From JANPPS01 sp965246835 (GTDB taxonomy: Bacteria > Pseudomonadota > Alphaproteobacteria > Acetobacterales > Acetobacteraceae), in assembly GCA_965246835.1 (NCBI GenBank), contig CBDFFQ010000001.1, forward strand, positions 2,666,001 to 2,730,000: DNA of 64,000 bases, given 5' to 3'. The notes beneath the pieces are model-generated. The model worked only from the letters and a program-made list of their open reading frames with translations, did no database searches and had not been told where the DNA came from. Each line of letters starts with the position of its first letter. Within the stretch, counting starts at the first letter, position 1. Shown piece after piece: positions 1-9,203 of this stretch. A program made the position numbers and the translations under genes.

Positions 1-78
1 CTGCGCGTCCACGAATGGCTCGATCATGGCGTGGTCTTGCGCCATGCGGCGAATCCAGTGGTCGGGCATGACGGACAT
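1..78 (-). CDS. dcd: dCTP deaminase, N-terminal part (cut by window edge)
   Basis: The reverse strand from 78 reads MSVMPDHWIRRMAQ...FVDAQ for 26 codons and runs off the window. This matches the well-conserved start of alphaproteobacterial dCTP deaminase (family pattern MSVMPDxWIRxMAxxHxMIEPF), the enzyme that deaminates dCTP to dUTP for dTTP synthesis. Only the amino terminus is visible, so no catalytic residue can be checked. The small gene ending at 88 lies 9 bases upstream on the same strand, suggesting co-transcription. Confidence 0.8.
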   Translation of the reverse strand, partial: MSVMPDHWIRRMAQDHAMIEPFVDAQ

Positions 79-87
79 GGCGGGGCT

Positions 88-270
88 CTACACCCGGTCC
101 GGCGTGTCGGGCAAACCCGGGGTAGGCTCCGCCGCGCGCGCGATCGCGCGGGACTGTTCCTTCCGGCGGCGCAGGTTCTCCCGGAGCGCGGCGGCCTCGC
201 GTTCCTGGCGTAGGAGGCGGCCGGTGGGCTGGGGGGCCGGGCGGGGCGGCTGGCCGGGTGGCGTGTCCAT
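88..270 (-). CDS. Small charged hypothetical protein upstream of dcd
   Basis: A 60-residue protein, proline-rich at both ends with a central Arg/Glu-rich segment (RLLRQEREAAALRENLRRRK) that is probably a single helix or coiled coil. It has no signal peptide and no catalytic motif. It ends 9 bases before the dcd start on the same strand. I do not recognise a named family. Its tight spacing to dcd and its reasonable codon content support a real gene; its function is unknown. Confidence 0.55.
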   Translation of the reverse strand: MDTPPGQPPRPAPQPTGRLLRQEREAAALRENLRRRKEQSRAIARAAEPTPGLPDTPDRV

Positions 271-327
271 GGCAGCGGGATGCCGCCTTCACCGCCCCCC
301 GTCAAGCCGCCAGGGCGATGCGTCCGG

Positions 328-2781
328 TCAGGCCTCCGCCACGGCGGGGGCGTGCCCGTGCCGCCGGCTATGCTCGGCCGTGCGGAGGATGTCCGTGATG
401 ATCGCCTCCTCGTGCGGGCGCCCGTATAGATAGCCTTGGCCGCGATCGCAGCCCCAGGTGCTGAGCAACTCCGCCTGCTGGTGGGTCTCGATGCCCTCCC
501 CGGTGGTCGCCAGGTTGAGTGACTTCGCCAATGAGATAATCGCGCGGACGATATTGGAGTCCTCCGCCTTCTGACCCAGACCGGACACGAAGGACCGGTC
601 GATCTTGAGCACGTCCAGCGGCAGGCGCTTGAGATAGGCGAGCGACGAATACCCGGTGCCGAAATCGTCCACCGCCAGCTTGATGCCGAGGTCCTTCAGC
701 TCCTCGAGCGTGCGGATCGTGGCCTCGACATCGCGCATGATCACGCCCTCGGTGATTTCGAGCTTCAAATAGCTGGCCGGCAGGCCGCTCTCGGTCAGGA
801 CGCGCTTTACGTCCGCCACCAGGCTGTTGGACTGGAATTGCCGCGGCGAAAGATTGACGCTGAGGGTGATGCGGGGCGCGTCGGGGAAGGCGGCGTGCCA
901 GGCGGCGGCCTGGTGGCACGCCTGCTCCAGGACCCACAGGCCGAGCGGCACGATGAGGCCGGTTTCCTCCGCAATGGCGATGAACCCGGCAGGTTGGATC
1001 AGCCCGCGCACCGGATGCTCCCAGCGGACCAGCGCCTCCACTTCCTGCAACTCGGCGCCGTGCTCGGCATCCATCTTGACGATCGGCTGATAATAGACGC
1101 GAAGCTGCCCATCCTCGATGGCCCGGCGCAACTCGTTCTCGGTTTCCAGCCGGGCGAGGCTGTCCGTGTGCATGCTCGCGTCGAACACGACGGCCCGGCC
1201 GCGCCCGTCCGACTTCGCGCGATACATGGCCACGTCCGCGTTGCGAAGGAGCGTCTCGGATTGATCGGGTTGCATGCCGCCCAGCGCGATGCCGATGCTG
1301 ACGGTGACCGTCACGTCCCGGTCATCGAGCCGGAAGGGGCGGGCGAACAGGGTGACGATCGTGTCGGCCACGACGGCCGCGTCCCCATCCGTCAGAAGAT
1401 GGCCGAGCACCACGACGAACTCATCCCCGCCCAACCGGGCCACTGTGTCTTCACTGCGGATGCAGGACTGGAGCCGTTCGGCGGCCTGGACCAGCAAAGC
1501 ATCCCCGATCTGATGGCCAAGGCTGTCGTTGATCAGCTTGAAATTGTCGAGATCGAGGAACAGCAAGCCCACCTGGCCGCCGCGCCGCTCGTTGCGGACC
1601 AGCGCCTGATGCAGGCGATCCTGCAGCAGAAGGCGGTTCGGCAGGCCGGTCAAGGTATCGTAGAACGCCTGCTGCATCAGCTGCTGTTCGAACGTTTTGC
1701 GGTCCTGGATGTCCCGAATGGTGACCACCACGCCATCGATCGCGGGTTCATGGAGCAGGTTGGTCATGACCAGCTCGATCCACCGCCACTCCCCGCTGCG
1801 CCGCCGGAACTGCAGCTCGGTCGTGCGGGTCAGGCCCCCGGCGAACGTGCCTCGCTGCATCTGGTCCAGCAAATCGCTCAGTGCGGCACGGGCGTCATGG
1901 TGGACGAAGTCGGCGATGTCATGGTCGAGAAGTTCGGTCGGACCATACTTCCAGCCGAACTCGGCGGCCGGGCTCTGATAGCTGATCCGGCCATCTGCGG
2001 AGCAGATCAGGATCATCTCGTCGGCGTTCTGGACCAGCAAGCGGAACCGCTGCTCGCGCGCTTCCAGCGCGGCGGCCTCCCTGGACCGGGATTCGCGTGC
2101 ATGTGCCCGGTATCCATTGAGAACGCTCCAGAAGGAAATGACAGCCAAGCCGGCCAAAGCGAGCACGATTGGGGTGGCCCACGCCGTCCGGGTCTGGATC
2201 GACAGGAGGGTTGCGAGCTGCTCGAGCGCATCCTGGTGCGTGCTTGCGGCGGCCGCTTGGATGCGATGTTCGATGCTGTCGAACACGGGATCCAACTCGT
2301 CGGAGTCGATAGCTAGCGCGAGCGGGATGTCATTCGCGTCCATCGCGTCGAACATTCGGGACGTGGCGTCCAGGTATTTCAGGTGGCCATACAGCACGCC
2401 CTCGGGCGCGAACGGGCTGCCCAGGCGCTCCGCCCGGGTGAAGGCGGCCGTCATCGCCGCCGCCGCCGCCGCGTGTTTCGCGCGCACCTCCGGCCCGGGT
2501 TCGAGCCGATATTTGCGTTCGAGCGATTCTTCCGTGGCCAAGGCGAAGCGGGCCTCTTCGAACGCATTGCTGACCAGGATCGCGTGGCTGGCCCGTTGAC
2601 TGGCGCCGTAGTTGACCGCCGCCGTCCAAAGCGCGAGCGCTGGCACGATCAGCAGAACGGCCACAATCCCGCCCGTCGCCAGCCGGCGCTTACGCCCGCG
2701 CACCGTCCCCTTGGCGCCTAAATGAGACGTAAGGTTGACCCGGTTCGGGGAAAAATTGCTCCCATGATCGACATGACCCAT
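328..2781 (-). CDS. Membrane PAS-GGDEF-EAL cyclic-di-GMP protein
   Basis: About 817 residues from the ATG at 2781, which has an AGGCGG nine bases upstream; an ATG at 2826 is the alternative start. A transmembrane helix near residue 35, a helical periplasmic sensor of about 150 residues and a second helix near 205 precede a PAS domain, a diguanylate cyclase domain (RLGGDEFVVVL near residue 449) and an EAL phosphodiesterase domain (EALVRWEHP, DDFGTGYSSLAYL, KIDRSF). Both signature motifs are intact, so either activity is possible; family members often use only one, with the other regulatory. It probably adjusts c-di-GMP in response to a periplasmic and a PAS-borne signal. It stands alone, with no partner gene visible. 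Confidence 0.9.
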   Translation of the reverse strand: MGHVDHGSNFSPNRVNLTSHLGAKGTVRGRKRRLATGGIVAVLLIVPALALWTAAVNYGASQRASHAILVSNAFEEARFALATEESLERKYRLEPGPEVRAKHAAAAAAMTAAFTRAERLGSPFAPEGVLYGHLKYLDATSRMFDAMDANDIPLALAIDSDELDPVFDSIEHRIQAAAASTHQDALEQLATLLSIQTRTAWATPIVLALAGLAVISFWSVLNGYRAHARESRSREAAALEAREQRFRLLVQNADEMILICSADGRISYQSPAAEFGWKYGPTELLDHDIADFVHHDARAALSDLLDQMQRGTFAGGLTRTTELQFRRRSGEWRWIELVMTNLLHEPAIDGVVVTIRDIQDRKTFEQQLMQQAFYDTLTGLPNRLLLQDRLHQALVRNERRGGQVGLLFLDLDNFKLINDSLGHQIGDALLVQAAERLQSCIRSEDTVARLGGDEFVVVLGHLLTDGDAAVVADTIVTLFARPFRLDDRDVTVTVSIGIALGGMQPDQSETLLRNADVAMYRAKSDGRGRAVVFDASMHTDSLARLETENELRRAIEDGQLRVYYQPIVKMDAEHGAELQEVEALVRWEHPVRGLIQPAGFIAIAEETGLIVPLGLWVLEQACHQAAAWHAAFPDAPRITLSVNLSPRQFQSNSLVADVKRVLTESGLPASYLKLEITEGVIMRDVEATIRTLEELKDLGIKLAVDDFGTGYSSLAYLKRLPLDVLKIDRSFVSGLGQKAEDSNIVRAIISLAKSLNLATTGEGIETHQQAELLSTWGCDRGQGYLYGRPHEEAIITDILRTAEHSRRHGHAPAVAEA

Positions 2782-2967
2782 GCTATTTGACCGCCTGAAG
2801 GTTCGAAATGTGACGTTTCCAGGCATTCTGCCAGTCAGATCGCTGTGTCCTTTTTACCCTTTGGCAAAACGTTTCAGAAGTCGGGAAAAGGCTAGTTTTG
2901 TCAGCGTCGCGTTCTGCGCCGCCGGTGCTTGCATTGGGCAGTCCTCGCAGGCTATGACGCCCGCGTG

Positions 2968-3042
<75 letters not shown>

Positions 3043-3083
3043 GTCCACCTGGAACCAGCGTTGCCGGGTCCCATGTTACATCG

Positions 3084-3599
3084 ATGACATTAACGAAACG
3101 CTACCTGCTCCCCGCAATCGCGGGCGTGCTTTGTGCCTTTCCGGTGTTGGCCGATCAGGCACCGCCGGCATGCCCGCCGGCACCCGGCTTCGTCGATCGG
3201 AGCGTGGGGCCCGCCGCGGTCTATCTCGGTGCCGATCCCTCGAACCCGGCACTCTGCCGCATCACCCGTGGCGAGGATGCCGGGCTTTTTTGGTATGGGA
3301 CCTGGCGGCAGGATTGGCCAGGCGCGGCGGAGGCGGCGCGGGCCCTGGCGGCGATCTGGGCCGGGCCGCCCGGGACGGCCGCGCGCTTCGATGTGAGCGC
3401 CGGGCCTGGGCTGCAATGGCACGAGACGCTGCGCAATGACGGGCCCGAGACGCTGCGGCTCCTGGGGCGCGACTATCGGACGGTGAAGTTGGAAAGACCT
3501 GGAGACCGGAATGACGGTCTATCAGAACTACCAGCACATCGCCGGGCACCCGGAACCCGGCGGCGCCTGGGACCCGCGGTCGATCTCCGGCGGCAAATA
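3084..3599 (+). pseudogene. Secreted hypothetical protein with an apparent frameshift
   Basis: The ATG at 3084 opens a signal peptide (MTLTKRYLLPAIAGVLCAFPVLA, cut after ALA-type site) and a Cys-containing exported domain in one frame to about 3490. That frame then loses its character and runs antisense into the SGNH gene. The next frame, from about 3490, reads WKDLETGMTVYQNYQH and ends ...WDPRSISGGK at a TAG at 3597-3599, just before the convergent gene. The natural protein is therefore probably about 170 residues, with a one-base indel near AAGTTGG (3486-3492). It could be a true lesion or a sequencing error. I do not recognise the family. Confidence 0.55.
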
Positions 3600-3603
3600 G
3601 GCG

Positions 3604-4383
3604 TCAGCGCCGGCCGCGGCTCCGGTCCCCCAGCATCGCGGCGAGCGTGGGTTCGATCGCCTCCGCCATGCGGGCCTGGGCTTGCGCGGTCGGGTGCAGC
3701 GGCGGGTCCGGCGGGGTCAGGAAATCGTCGTAGAACTGCGTGCGATCGAACTGGCCGTCCCGCATGAACAGCGCTGTCAGATCCATGAAGGTGATGGCCC
3801 CACCTGCGGGATAGCGTGCGGCCAGCTCGCGATTCACCGCCTCCGTCGTGCGTGTCACGTATTTGGAGCGGATGCTCGGCAGGATGCCCAGCAACAGCAC
3901 GCGGGTGCCCGGCAGCCGGCGGCGCAGCTCGTCCACCACGGCCGTAACCCCCGCCACGGTCTGCGGCGCCGTCCAGCGGACGCGGCCCATGTTGTTGGCG
4001 CCGATCAGCACCACGGCGGCCCGGGGCTGGATCCCATCCAGCTCGCCATTCTGCATGCGCCACAGCAGATGGCCGGTATTGTCGCCCTTGAAGCCGAGGT
4101 TCACGGCGCCGCGGCCGTCATAATAGTGGCGCCAGACTGGAGCGAAGTTCCGCCACTCCTCGGGGCCCGCCATCTCCCAATCCTGGGTGATGCTGTCCCC
4201 CAGCCAGATCAGGTCGACCCGGCCGCGGGCGAGTTCGGCCAGCTTCTGCTCGTGCCGCTGCCGCCACCACGGCGTGTCCATCCGGGCGCGGGGCACGGCG
4301 GCAATCGGGGTGCGCTCGATGGGCTCGGCGTAGGCGGGGGCGGCGCTCGCGGCGGCGCCCAGCAGCAGCAGGCGGCGCCTCAT
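3604..4383 (-). CDS. SGNH/GDSL-family hydrolase, exported
   Basis: About 259 residues starting at the ATG at 4383, which overlaps the uppP stop (ATGA). A signal peptide (MRRRLLLLGAAASAAPAYA) precedes an SGNH hydrolase of the PAF-acetylhydrolase-like group: block I WLGDSITQDWE near residue 60, block II NLGFKGDNTGHLLWR, block III LIGANNMG, and a C-terminal DPPLHPT block. The Asp there is four residues before the His rather than the usual three (DxxH), so the dyad geometry should be checked. The likely role is hydrolysis of an ester or acetyl group in the periplasm. Coupling to uppP suggests an envelope function, but that is inference. Confidence 0.8.
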   Translation of the reverse strand: MRRRLLLLGAAASAAPAYAEPIERTPIAAVPRARMDTPWWRQRHEQKLAELARGRVDLIWLGDSITQDWEMAGPEEWRNFAPVWRHYYDGRGAVNLGFKGDNTGHLLWRMQNGELDGIQPRAAVVLIGANNMGRVRWTAPQTVAGVTAVVDELRRRLPGTRVLLLGILPSIRSKYVTRTTEAVNRELAARYPAGGAITFMDLTALFMRDGQFDRTQFYDDFLTPPDPPLHPTAQAQARMAEAIEPTLAAMLGDRSRGRR

Positions 4384-5228
4384 CGCACGAGAAGGGTCAC
4401 GACACCGATGCCGCCGAACACCAGGCAATAGAAGCCGAACGGCTGCAGCGCCCATTTCTCGTGGTCACGGAAATACCGCATGAGGAACGCGGTCGCGAGC
4501 CACGCGGTGATCCCGGCCACCACGGCGGCGATCGCGGCCTGTTGGAAAACCCCCGCCGGCACGCTGGTGTGCAGCAGATGCGGCACCTCGAGCACGGTGG
4601 CGCCCAAGATGATCGGCAGCGCGATCAGGAAGGAGAAACGGGCGGAGTTCTCGTGATCCAGCCCGCGCAGCAGGCCGCCCACGATGGTGGCGCCCGCGCG
4701 GGAGATGCCGGGGAGCAGCGCGCCGCACTGCCACAACCCGATCAGCGCCGCATCGACCGGGGTCATGAGCGCAAGGGATTTCGGCGTGCGAACCTGTGCC
4801 GCGTTGTTGCGTAGCCGCTCGCCGCCCAGCAGCATGACGCCGTTGATCACCAGGAACACCGCGGCCGCCACCGGGGCGCCGAACAGCGAGCGGAGGAAAT
4901 GATTGAACGCGAAACCGAGGATCACGGCCGGAATGGTCGCGACCACGATCAGCACGAACAGATGCCGCGCAAAACGGACCTTGTCGGGCGAGCCGATGCC
5001 GAGCACCCCGGTGCAGAGCGCCAGCCAGTCCCGCCAGAAATAGATCAGCAGCGCCAACGCCGTGCCGGTATGCAGCAGCACCAGGAAAGGCAGGAACTCC
5101 GGCGATTTCTGATCGAGCGACCAGTTCAGAAGGGCGGGCAGCAGAACGGCGTGGCCCAGGCTGCTGATGGGGAACAGCTCGGTCGCGCCCTGAAGGATGG
5201 CGATGGCGATGGCTTCGATGGTGTTCAC
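4380..5228 (-). CDS. uppP: Undecaprenyl-diphosphate phosphatase UppP (BacA)
   Basis: I chose the GTG at 5228 (VNTIEAIAIAIL) because GGAGAG lies five bases upstream; this gives 282 residues, normal for the family. The ATG at 5279 would overlap the divergent SDR gene. The multi-pass membrane protein carries both catalytic blocks: QGATELFPISSLGH near the N terminus and PGISRAG in the C-terminal half. It removes a phosphate from undecaprenyl diphosphate to recycle the lipid carrier for peptidoglycan and other envelope polymers. Its TGA overlaps the start of the SGNH hydrolase gene. Confidence 0.93.
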   Translation of the reverse strand: MNTIEAIAIAILQGATELFPISSLGHAVLLPALLNWSLDQKSPEFLPFLVLLHTGTALALLIYFWRDWLALCTGVLGIGSPDKVRFARHLFVLIVVATIPAVILGFAFNHFLRSLFGAPVAAAVFLVINGVMLLGGERLRNNAAQVRTPKSLALMTPVDAALIGLWQCGALLPGISRAGATIVGGLLRGLDHENSARFSFLIALPIILGATVLEVPHLLHTSVPAGVFQQAAIAAVVAGITAWLATAFLMRYFRDHEKWALQPFGFYCLVFGGIGVVTLLVR

Positions 5229-5293
5229 GATGGCTCTCCGCGGCGGCGCCTTGCTGCCGGAAGGGGCGCGGTTTGGCAAGGCGGGGGATCGGT

Positions 5294-6058
5294 ATGAATG
5301 GTTTGTTCGATATGTCGGGGCAGGTCGTGGTGGTCACGGGGTCGAGCCGCGGGATCGGCCGGGCCATCGCGATACGGATGGCGGAGCACGGGGCCCGGGT
5401 GGTGGTGAGCAGCCGCAAACAGGAGGCGTGCGACGCCGTGGTGACGGAGATCGTGGCGGCCGGTGGCACGGCCATGGCGGTGGCGTGCAACATCGGGCGC
5501 AAGGAGGAGCTGCGCGCCCTGGTGGACCGGACGGAGGCTGCGTGGGGCCCAATCAGCGCGCTGGTGTGCAACGCGGCGGTCAATCCGCATTTCGGCCCCT
5601 CGTTCGACATCCCCGATGAGGCGTGGGACCGGATCATGGGGACCAACATCCGCAGCAACCACTGGCTGGCCAACATGGTGTTGCCGGGGATGGCGGCGCG
5701 GGGACAGGGGTCGGTCACGATTGTCAGCAGCATCGCCGGGCTCCGCGGCAACACGATGCTGGGGGCGTACGGGGTCAGCAAGGCGGCGGACATGCAGCTG
5801 GTGCGGAACCTGGCCGTGGAATGGGGCCCGCGCGGCATCCGGGCCAACTGCATTGCCCCCGGTCTGGTGCGGACGGATTTCGCCCGCGCCCTTTGGGAGG
5901 ACCCGGCCATGCTGGCTGAGCGCACTGCCACGACCCCGCTGCGCCGGATCGGGGAGCCGGATGAGATCGCGGGGGCGGCCGTGTTCCTGGCCTCGGCCGC
6001 CGGGCGGTTCATGACGGGGCAGACGATCGTGATCGATGGGGGCGTGACCGCCGCCTGA
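5294..6058 (+). CDS. SDR-family oxidoreductase
   Basis: 254 residues from the ATG at 5294, preceded by GGGGGA at the right spacing. Classical short-chain dehydrogenase/reductase: the nucleotide-binding TGSSRGIG near residue 15, CNAAVN in place of NNAG, catalytic Ser in IVSSIAG and YGVSK in the active site. The C-terminal stretch ends MTGQTIVIDGGVTAA, usual for the family. Substrate is not predictable from sequence; many such proteins are annotated as 3-oxoacyl-ACP reductase-like or as quinone/alcohol dehydrogenases. It is divergent from uppP. Confidence 0.88.
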   Translation: MNGLFDMSGQVVVVTGSSRGIGRAIAIRMAEHGARVVVSSRKQEACDAVVTEIVAAGGTAMAVACNIGRKEELRALVDRTEAAWGPISALVCNAAVNPHFGPSFDIPDEAWDRIMGTNIRSNHWLANMVLPGMAARGQGSVTIVSSIAGLRGNTMLGAYGVSKAADMQLVRNLAVEWGPRGIRANCIAPGLVRTDFARALWEDPAMLAERTATTPLRRIGEPDEIAGAAVFLASAAGRFMTGQTIVIDGGVTAA

Positions 6059-6094
6059 CGGGAACTGCGCCCGGTCACGAATCGTTCACGATCC

Positions 6095-8071
6095 ATGTCC
6101 GAAGTTCAGCCCCGCCGCCGCCGCTGGCCCTTCATCGTCGGGGGCGTCGCCGTGCTGCTGGTGGCGGCGGTCGCGCTGTTCCAGTGGGACTGGCTGTTGC
6201 CCTTCGTGAACCGCAAGGCCTCGGCCGCGCTCGGGCGACCCGTTTCGGCGCAGCACCTGCATGTGAAGCTCGGCCGGGTGCCCCATATCGTGCTGGACGG
6301 CGTCACGATCGGGAACCCGGCGGAGTGGGAGGGCGGCGGCACCTTCGCCACGGCCGAGCACCTGGTGCTGGACGTGGACGCGATGGCGTATATCCGGAAC
6401 CGCTCGCTCGTGATCCCCTCCATCGAGATCGACCGGCCGCAGGTCGAGGTGCAGCAGCGGGCGGACGGCCGCAACAACTACACCTTCCCGAGCGGCGACC
6501 CGAATGCTCCGCCGACCCCGGCCGATGCCGGGCCGCGACTGGGGACGCTGAAGATCGTGGACGGGCACGCGCATGTGGCGCTGGCCAAGCTGAAGGCCGA
6601 CTTCAAGCTGGACGTAGCCACCGAGGACTCAACCGACAAAGGCGGCCAGGCCGGGCAGATCGTGGCGACGGCCAAGGGCACGTATGCCGGGCAGCCGATC
6701 GATGGAAAGTTCACGGGTGGGGCGCTGCTGAGCCTGCGGGACGCGGGGACACCTTATCCGATCAACCTGGCCATCTCGAACGGACCGACGAAGGTGAGCC
6801 TGGTCGGCACGGTGCAAAACCCGCTCAACTTCGCCGGCGCCGATCTGAAACTGGATTTATCCGGACCGGACATGTCGCTGCTGATGCCGCTCACGGGCGT
6901 GCCGATCCCGAAGACCCCGGCCTACCGAATCGCCGGGCAACTGGATTACCAGCAGGGCGTGGTGAAGTTCACCAAGTTCACCGGCAAGGTCGGCAGCAGC
7001 GATCTCGAGGGTGATATCGAGGTCGATACCAAACCGGAGCACCGCCCGCTGGTGAGGGCCAATCTACAATCGCGGCTGGTGGACCTCAAGGATCTCGGCG
7101 GCTTCATCGGGGCCGAACCCGGCGATGCCAGCAAGGGCACCAAGGCGCCGGTGCGGCAGACCGGCCGGGTGTTGCCGAGCGATCCGATCAGCCTGCCGAA
7201 GCTGAACGCGGCGGACGTGGACCTGAAATATCGCGCCGCCCGCATCCAGGGCCGCTCCCAACCGCTCGACAACATGCGGGCGGACCTCACGATCCAGAAC
7301 GGGGAGGTGAAGCTCGCTCCGTTGGCGTTCGGGATCGGCGGCGGGCAGATCACCTCGACCATCACGCTGGCGGAGAGTGGTCAGGGCGTGCACGCGAAGG
7401 CGACAATCGACTTCCAGCGGGTGAGCGTGGACAAGCTGCTGGCCGCCACCGGCGCCGCGCGAGGTGCGGGCTCGATCGGCGGCCGCGCAGTGATCGACGG
7501 GACCGGGCGGTCGCTTGCGCAGATCCTGGCGCGTGGCAATGGCGAGCTGAAGCTGTACATGGGCTCCGGCGGCAATGTCAGCGCGTTGCTGGTGGATCTG
7601 TCAGGCCTGCAGTTCGGCAACGCGGTGCTGTCGGCGCTCGGCATCCCGAACCGGGCGAAGATCCAATGCCTGATCACGGACTTCGTCTTGCAGCAGGGCA
7701 CCGCCACCGCGCGGACGGCATTGCTGGATACGGATGAGAACCGGGTGGGGCTGACAGGGGCGATCGGCTTCCAGAACGAGTCCCTGAGCTTCGTGCTGAA
7801 AACAGAGCCGAAGCATTTCAGCATGGGTTCGTTGCCGGCACCCGTGAATGTCACGGGCACGTTCGCCAATCCCGGCGTCCGGCCCGACTTGGTGGAGCTG
7901 GGCGCCCGCGCAGGGGCGGCGGTGGGGCTCGGAATCCTCCTGACGCCTTTAGGCGCGCTGCTGCCAACAATCCAGCTTGGCACCGGAGAGGATGGTGCCT
8001 GCGCCAGTCTCCTTCAGTCCGCTAGAACTTCTCCACAGGTCTCCCGCGGTCGGGGGACAGCAAGGCGCTAA
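6095..8071 (+). CDS. AsmA-family envelope protein
   Basis: 658 residues with one N-terminal transmembrane helix (residues about 12-31) after a basic RRRRW segment, then a long periplasmic region rich in beta structure. The C-terminal AsmA block (GSGGNVSALLVDLSGLQ, then a Gly/Ala-rich tail ending in LLPTIQLGTGED) is typical of the family. AsmA-like proteins act at the inner membrane in outer-membrane biogenesis and lipid transport between membranes. The start at 6095 directly precedes the basic segment and helix. The last 25 residues look less conserved and abut an AT-richer island that begins near 8060. Confidence 0.85.
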   Translation: MSEVQPRRRRWPFIVGGVAVLLVAAVALFQWDWLLPFVNRKASAALGRPVSAQHLHVKLGRVPHIVLDGVTIGNPAEWEGGGTFATAEHLVLDVDAMAYIRNRSLVIPSIEIDRPQVEVQQRADGRNNYTFPSGDPNAPPTPADAGPRLGTLKIVDGHAHVALAKLKADFKLDVATEDSTDKGGQAGQIVATAKGTYAGQPIDGKFTGGALLSLRDAGTPYPINLAISNGPTKVSLVGTVQNPLNFAGADLKLDLSGPDMSLLMPLTGVPIPKTPAYRIAGQLDYQQGVVKFTKFTGKVGSSDLEGDIEVDTKPEHRPLVRANLQSRLVDLKDLGGFIGAEPGDASKGTKAPVRQTGRVLPSDPISLPKLNAADVDLKYRAARIQGRSQPLDNMRADLTIQNGEVKLAPLAFGIGGGQITSTITLAESGQGVHAKATIDFQRVSVDKLLAATGAARGAGSIGGRAVIDGTGRSLAQILARGNGELKLYMGSGGNVSALLVDLSGLQFGNAVLSALGIPNRAKIQCLITDFVLQQGTATARTALLDTDENRVGLTGAIGFQNESLSFVLKTEPKHFSMGSLPAPVNVTGTFANPGVRPDLVELGARAGAAVGLGILLTPLGALLPTIQLGTGEDGACASLLQSARTSPQVSRGRGTARR

Positions 8072-8106
8072 CGTAATCGCAGCTTGTCTAGTAGTATTCT
8101 CCCCAA

Positions 8107-8346
8107 TCACTCGACTGCGAGCGTCTGCTTTCTAGTCCTTTTCAGGTATCGGATGTCTAGAGGTAATTGCGGCGTGGCCTTGGATGCGCATGACCGTGCC
8201 ACAGCTTCGGAATTGTCAGAGAATTCGTAAGCGGCCTCAATTAACAACATCGAGAGGCGCTCATTTCCCTGAGAGAACGCTTTGTCTGCCGATAGGAGCA
8301 AACGCTTGAGTTCGGCAAGATCACGGCAATCAGACATGTTTATCAT
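8107..8346 (-). CDS. Small hypothetical protein in AT-rich island
   Basis: 79 residues starting MINMSDCRDLAELKRLLLSADK, with GAGG three bases before the ATG; a start at 8337 is possible. It is predicted mostly helical and has no signal peptide, membrane segment or motif. The region is visibly AT-richer than its neighbours, suggesting acquired DNA. The general pattern (short, Leu/Ala/Glu-rich, near an XRE regulator) is weakly similar to that of the protein at 8994-9203. Function unknown. Confidence 0.5.
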   Translation of the reverse strand: MINMSDCRDLAELKRLLLSADKAFSQGNERLSMLLIEAAYEFSDNSEAVARSCASKATPQLPLDIRYLKRTRKQTLAVE

Positions 8347-8753
8347 CTACCTCATCCCATATCACATTTCTGCTAGAGAAGAGTCTCACTGCCGTCAAAC
8401 CGAGTTGTGACAAGCAAACCGAAGAAAAATAATGATTGTTTTACGCCTATCTCCAAAAACAGAACTCTTTTGACTAAACCAAACAATGACCTAACAAAAC
8501 CTGACGTAAATAGTTAATCATCGACGCTGCAGGCGTGGCTTTGTGTGATTTTCGTGAAACGGTCATGAGATATGAAAATAGTCTCCAACTTTGGCTAAAT
8601 CACTTTTTCGTGAGCGTCGACCTTGCTAATGGTTTCAGAACCCGATCTTCCGCTGTTCGCGAAAACAAGCCATATTGCCAGGGGCGAAAAAACTGTTTAA
8701 AAACGTCAAAAATGCGTCTATTTTGGAACATTCAAAAATTGAAGGCTTCGAAC
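8347..8753. other. AT-rich intergenic stretch
   Basis: About 400 bases of AT-rich sequence between the small reverse gene and the XRE gene. An in-frame extension of the XRE gene reaches back to 8535, but it lacks the look of a conserved domain and I treat it as non-coding. The stretch probably holds the divergent promoters of the two genes. I see no clear repeat or terminator. Confidence 0.4.
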
Positions 8754-9023
8754 ATGCGCGGCAATCCTCAGCCCCATCACAAATCAGATCTCGATCAGCA
8801 TTTGGGGCGGAAGGTCGCAACCCGTCGAAAAGCTTTGAAGCTTCATGTTGACGACGTCGCCGTCGCTTTAGGCATAGAACCTGATCGTCTTCAAAATATC
8901 GAAATAGGGAGCACTGCCCTCACGCCTGGAGAGCTATATGATCTATGCACAATCCTCAGTGTTGAACCAAGTTGGTTCTTTCGAGACCTACCGTTACCAC
9001 TGGGCCAGAACACCAACCACTAA
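8754..9023 (+). CDS. XRE-type helix-turn-helix regulator
   Basis: 89 residues from the ATG at 8754, which has GAAGG about eight bases upstream. The core HLGRKVATRRKALKLHVDDVAVALGIEPDRLQNIEIG... is a lambda-repressor-like (XRE/Cro) DNA-binding fold: the helix RKALKLHVDDVAVALGI followed by recognition helix EPDRLQNIE, then LCTILSVEPSWFF, the usual last helix. It probably represses its own promoter or the neighbouring small genes. Its gene overlaps the end of the convergent gene at 8994 by 30 bases. AT-rich codon use sets it apart from flanking genes. Confidence 0.8.
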   Translation: MRGNPQPHHKSDLDQHLGRKVATRRKALKLHVDDVAVALGIEPDRLQNIEIGSTALTPGELYDLCTILSVEPSWFFRDLPLPLGQNTNH

Positions 9024-9203
9024 TACTGGACTTACCATTCTTAACCGAAGAAGAATTTCGTCGCACAAACGCCTAAATGTCTCGTAATCAGAGTCATGAA
9101 ATGCTGAATCGAGTCTTGCAATAAGTTCGCCGGTAGACTTTTCCGCCCCCGAATAGTATGCTAGGGCGGCGCTCATTGGATCTAACTCTGGATTATCGAC
9201 CAT
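8994..9203 (-). CDS. Small hypothetical protein in AT-rich island
   Basis: 69 residues: MVDNPELDPMSAALAYYSG followed by an acidic, helical segment (LIARLDSAFHDSDYETF). No motif is recognised. It is convergent with the XRE regulator and overlaps its last 30 bases, which weakens the call slightly. It could be a partner of the regulator. Function unknown. Confidence 0.45.
   Translation of the reverse strand: MVDNPELDPMSAALAYYSGAEKSTGELIARLDSAFHDSDYETFRRLCDEILLRLRMVSPVLVVGVLAQW

Noticed and set aside
838..2316. Long open frame on the plus strand opposite the GGDEF-EAL gene
   Set aside because: Shadow frame of a high-GC gene; low-complexity product with no motif, while the reverse frame has intact GGDEF and EAL domains.
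4465..6096. 543-residue frame spanning antisense of the SDR gene and out of frame over uppP
   Set aside because: Crosses two well-supported genes in the wrong frames and has no coherent domain.
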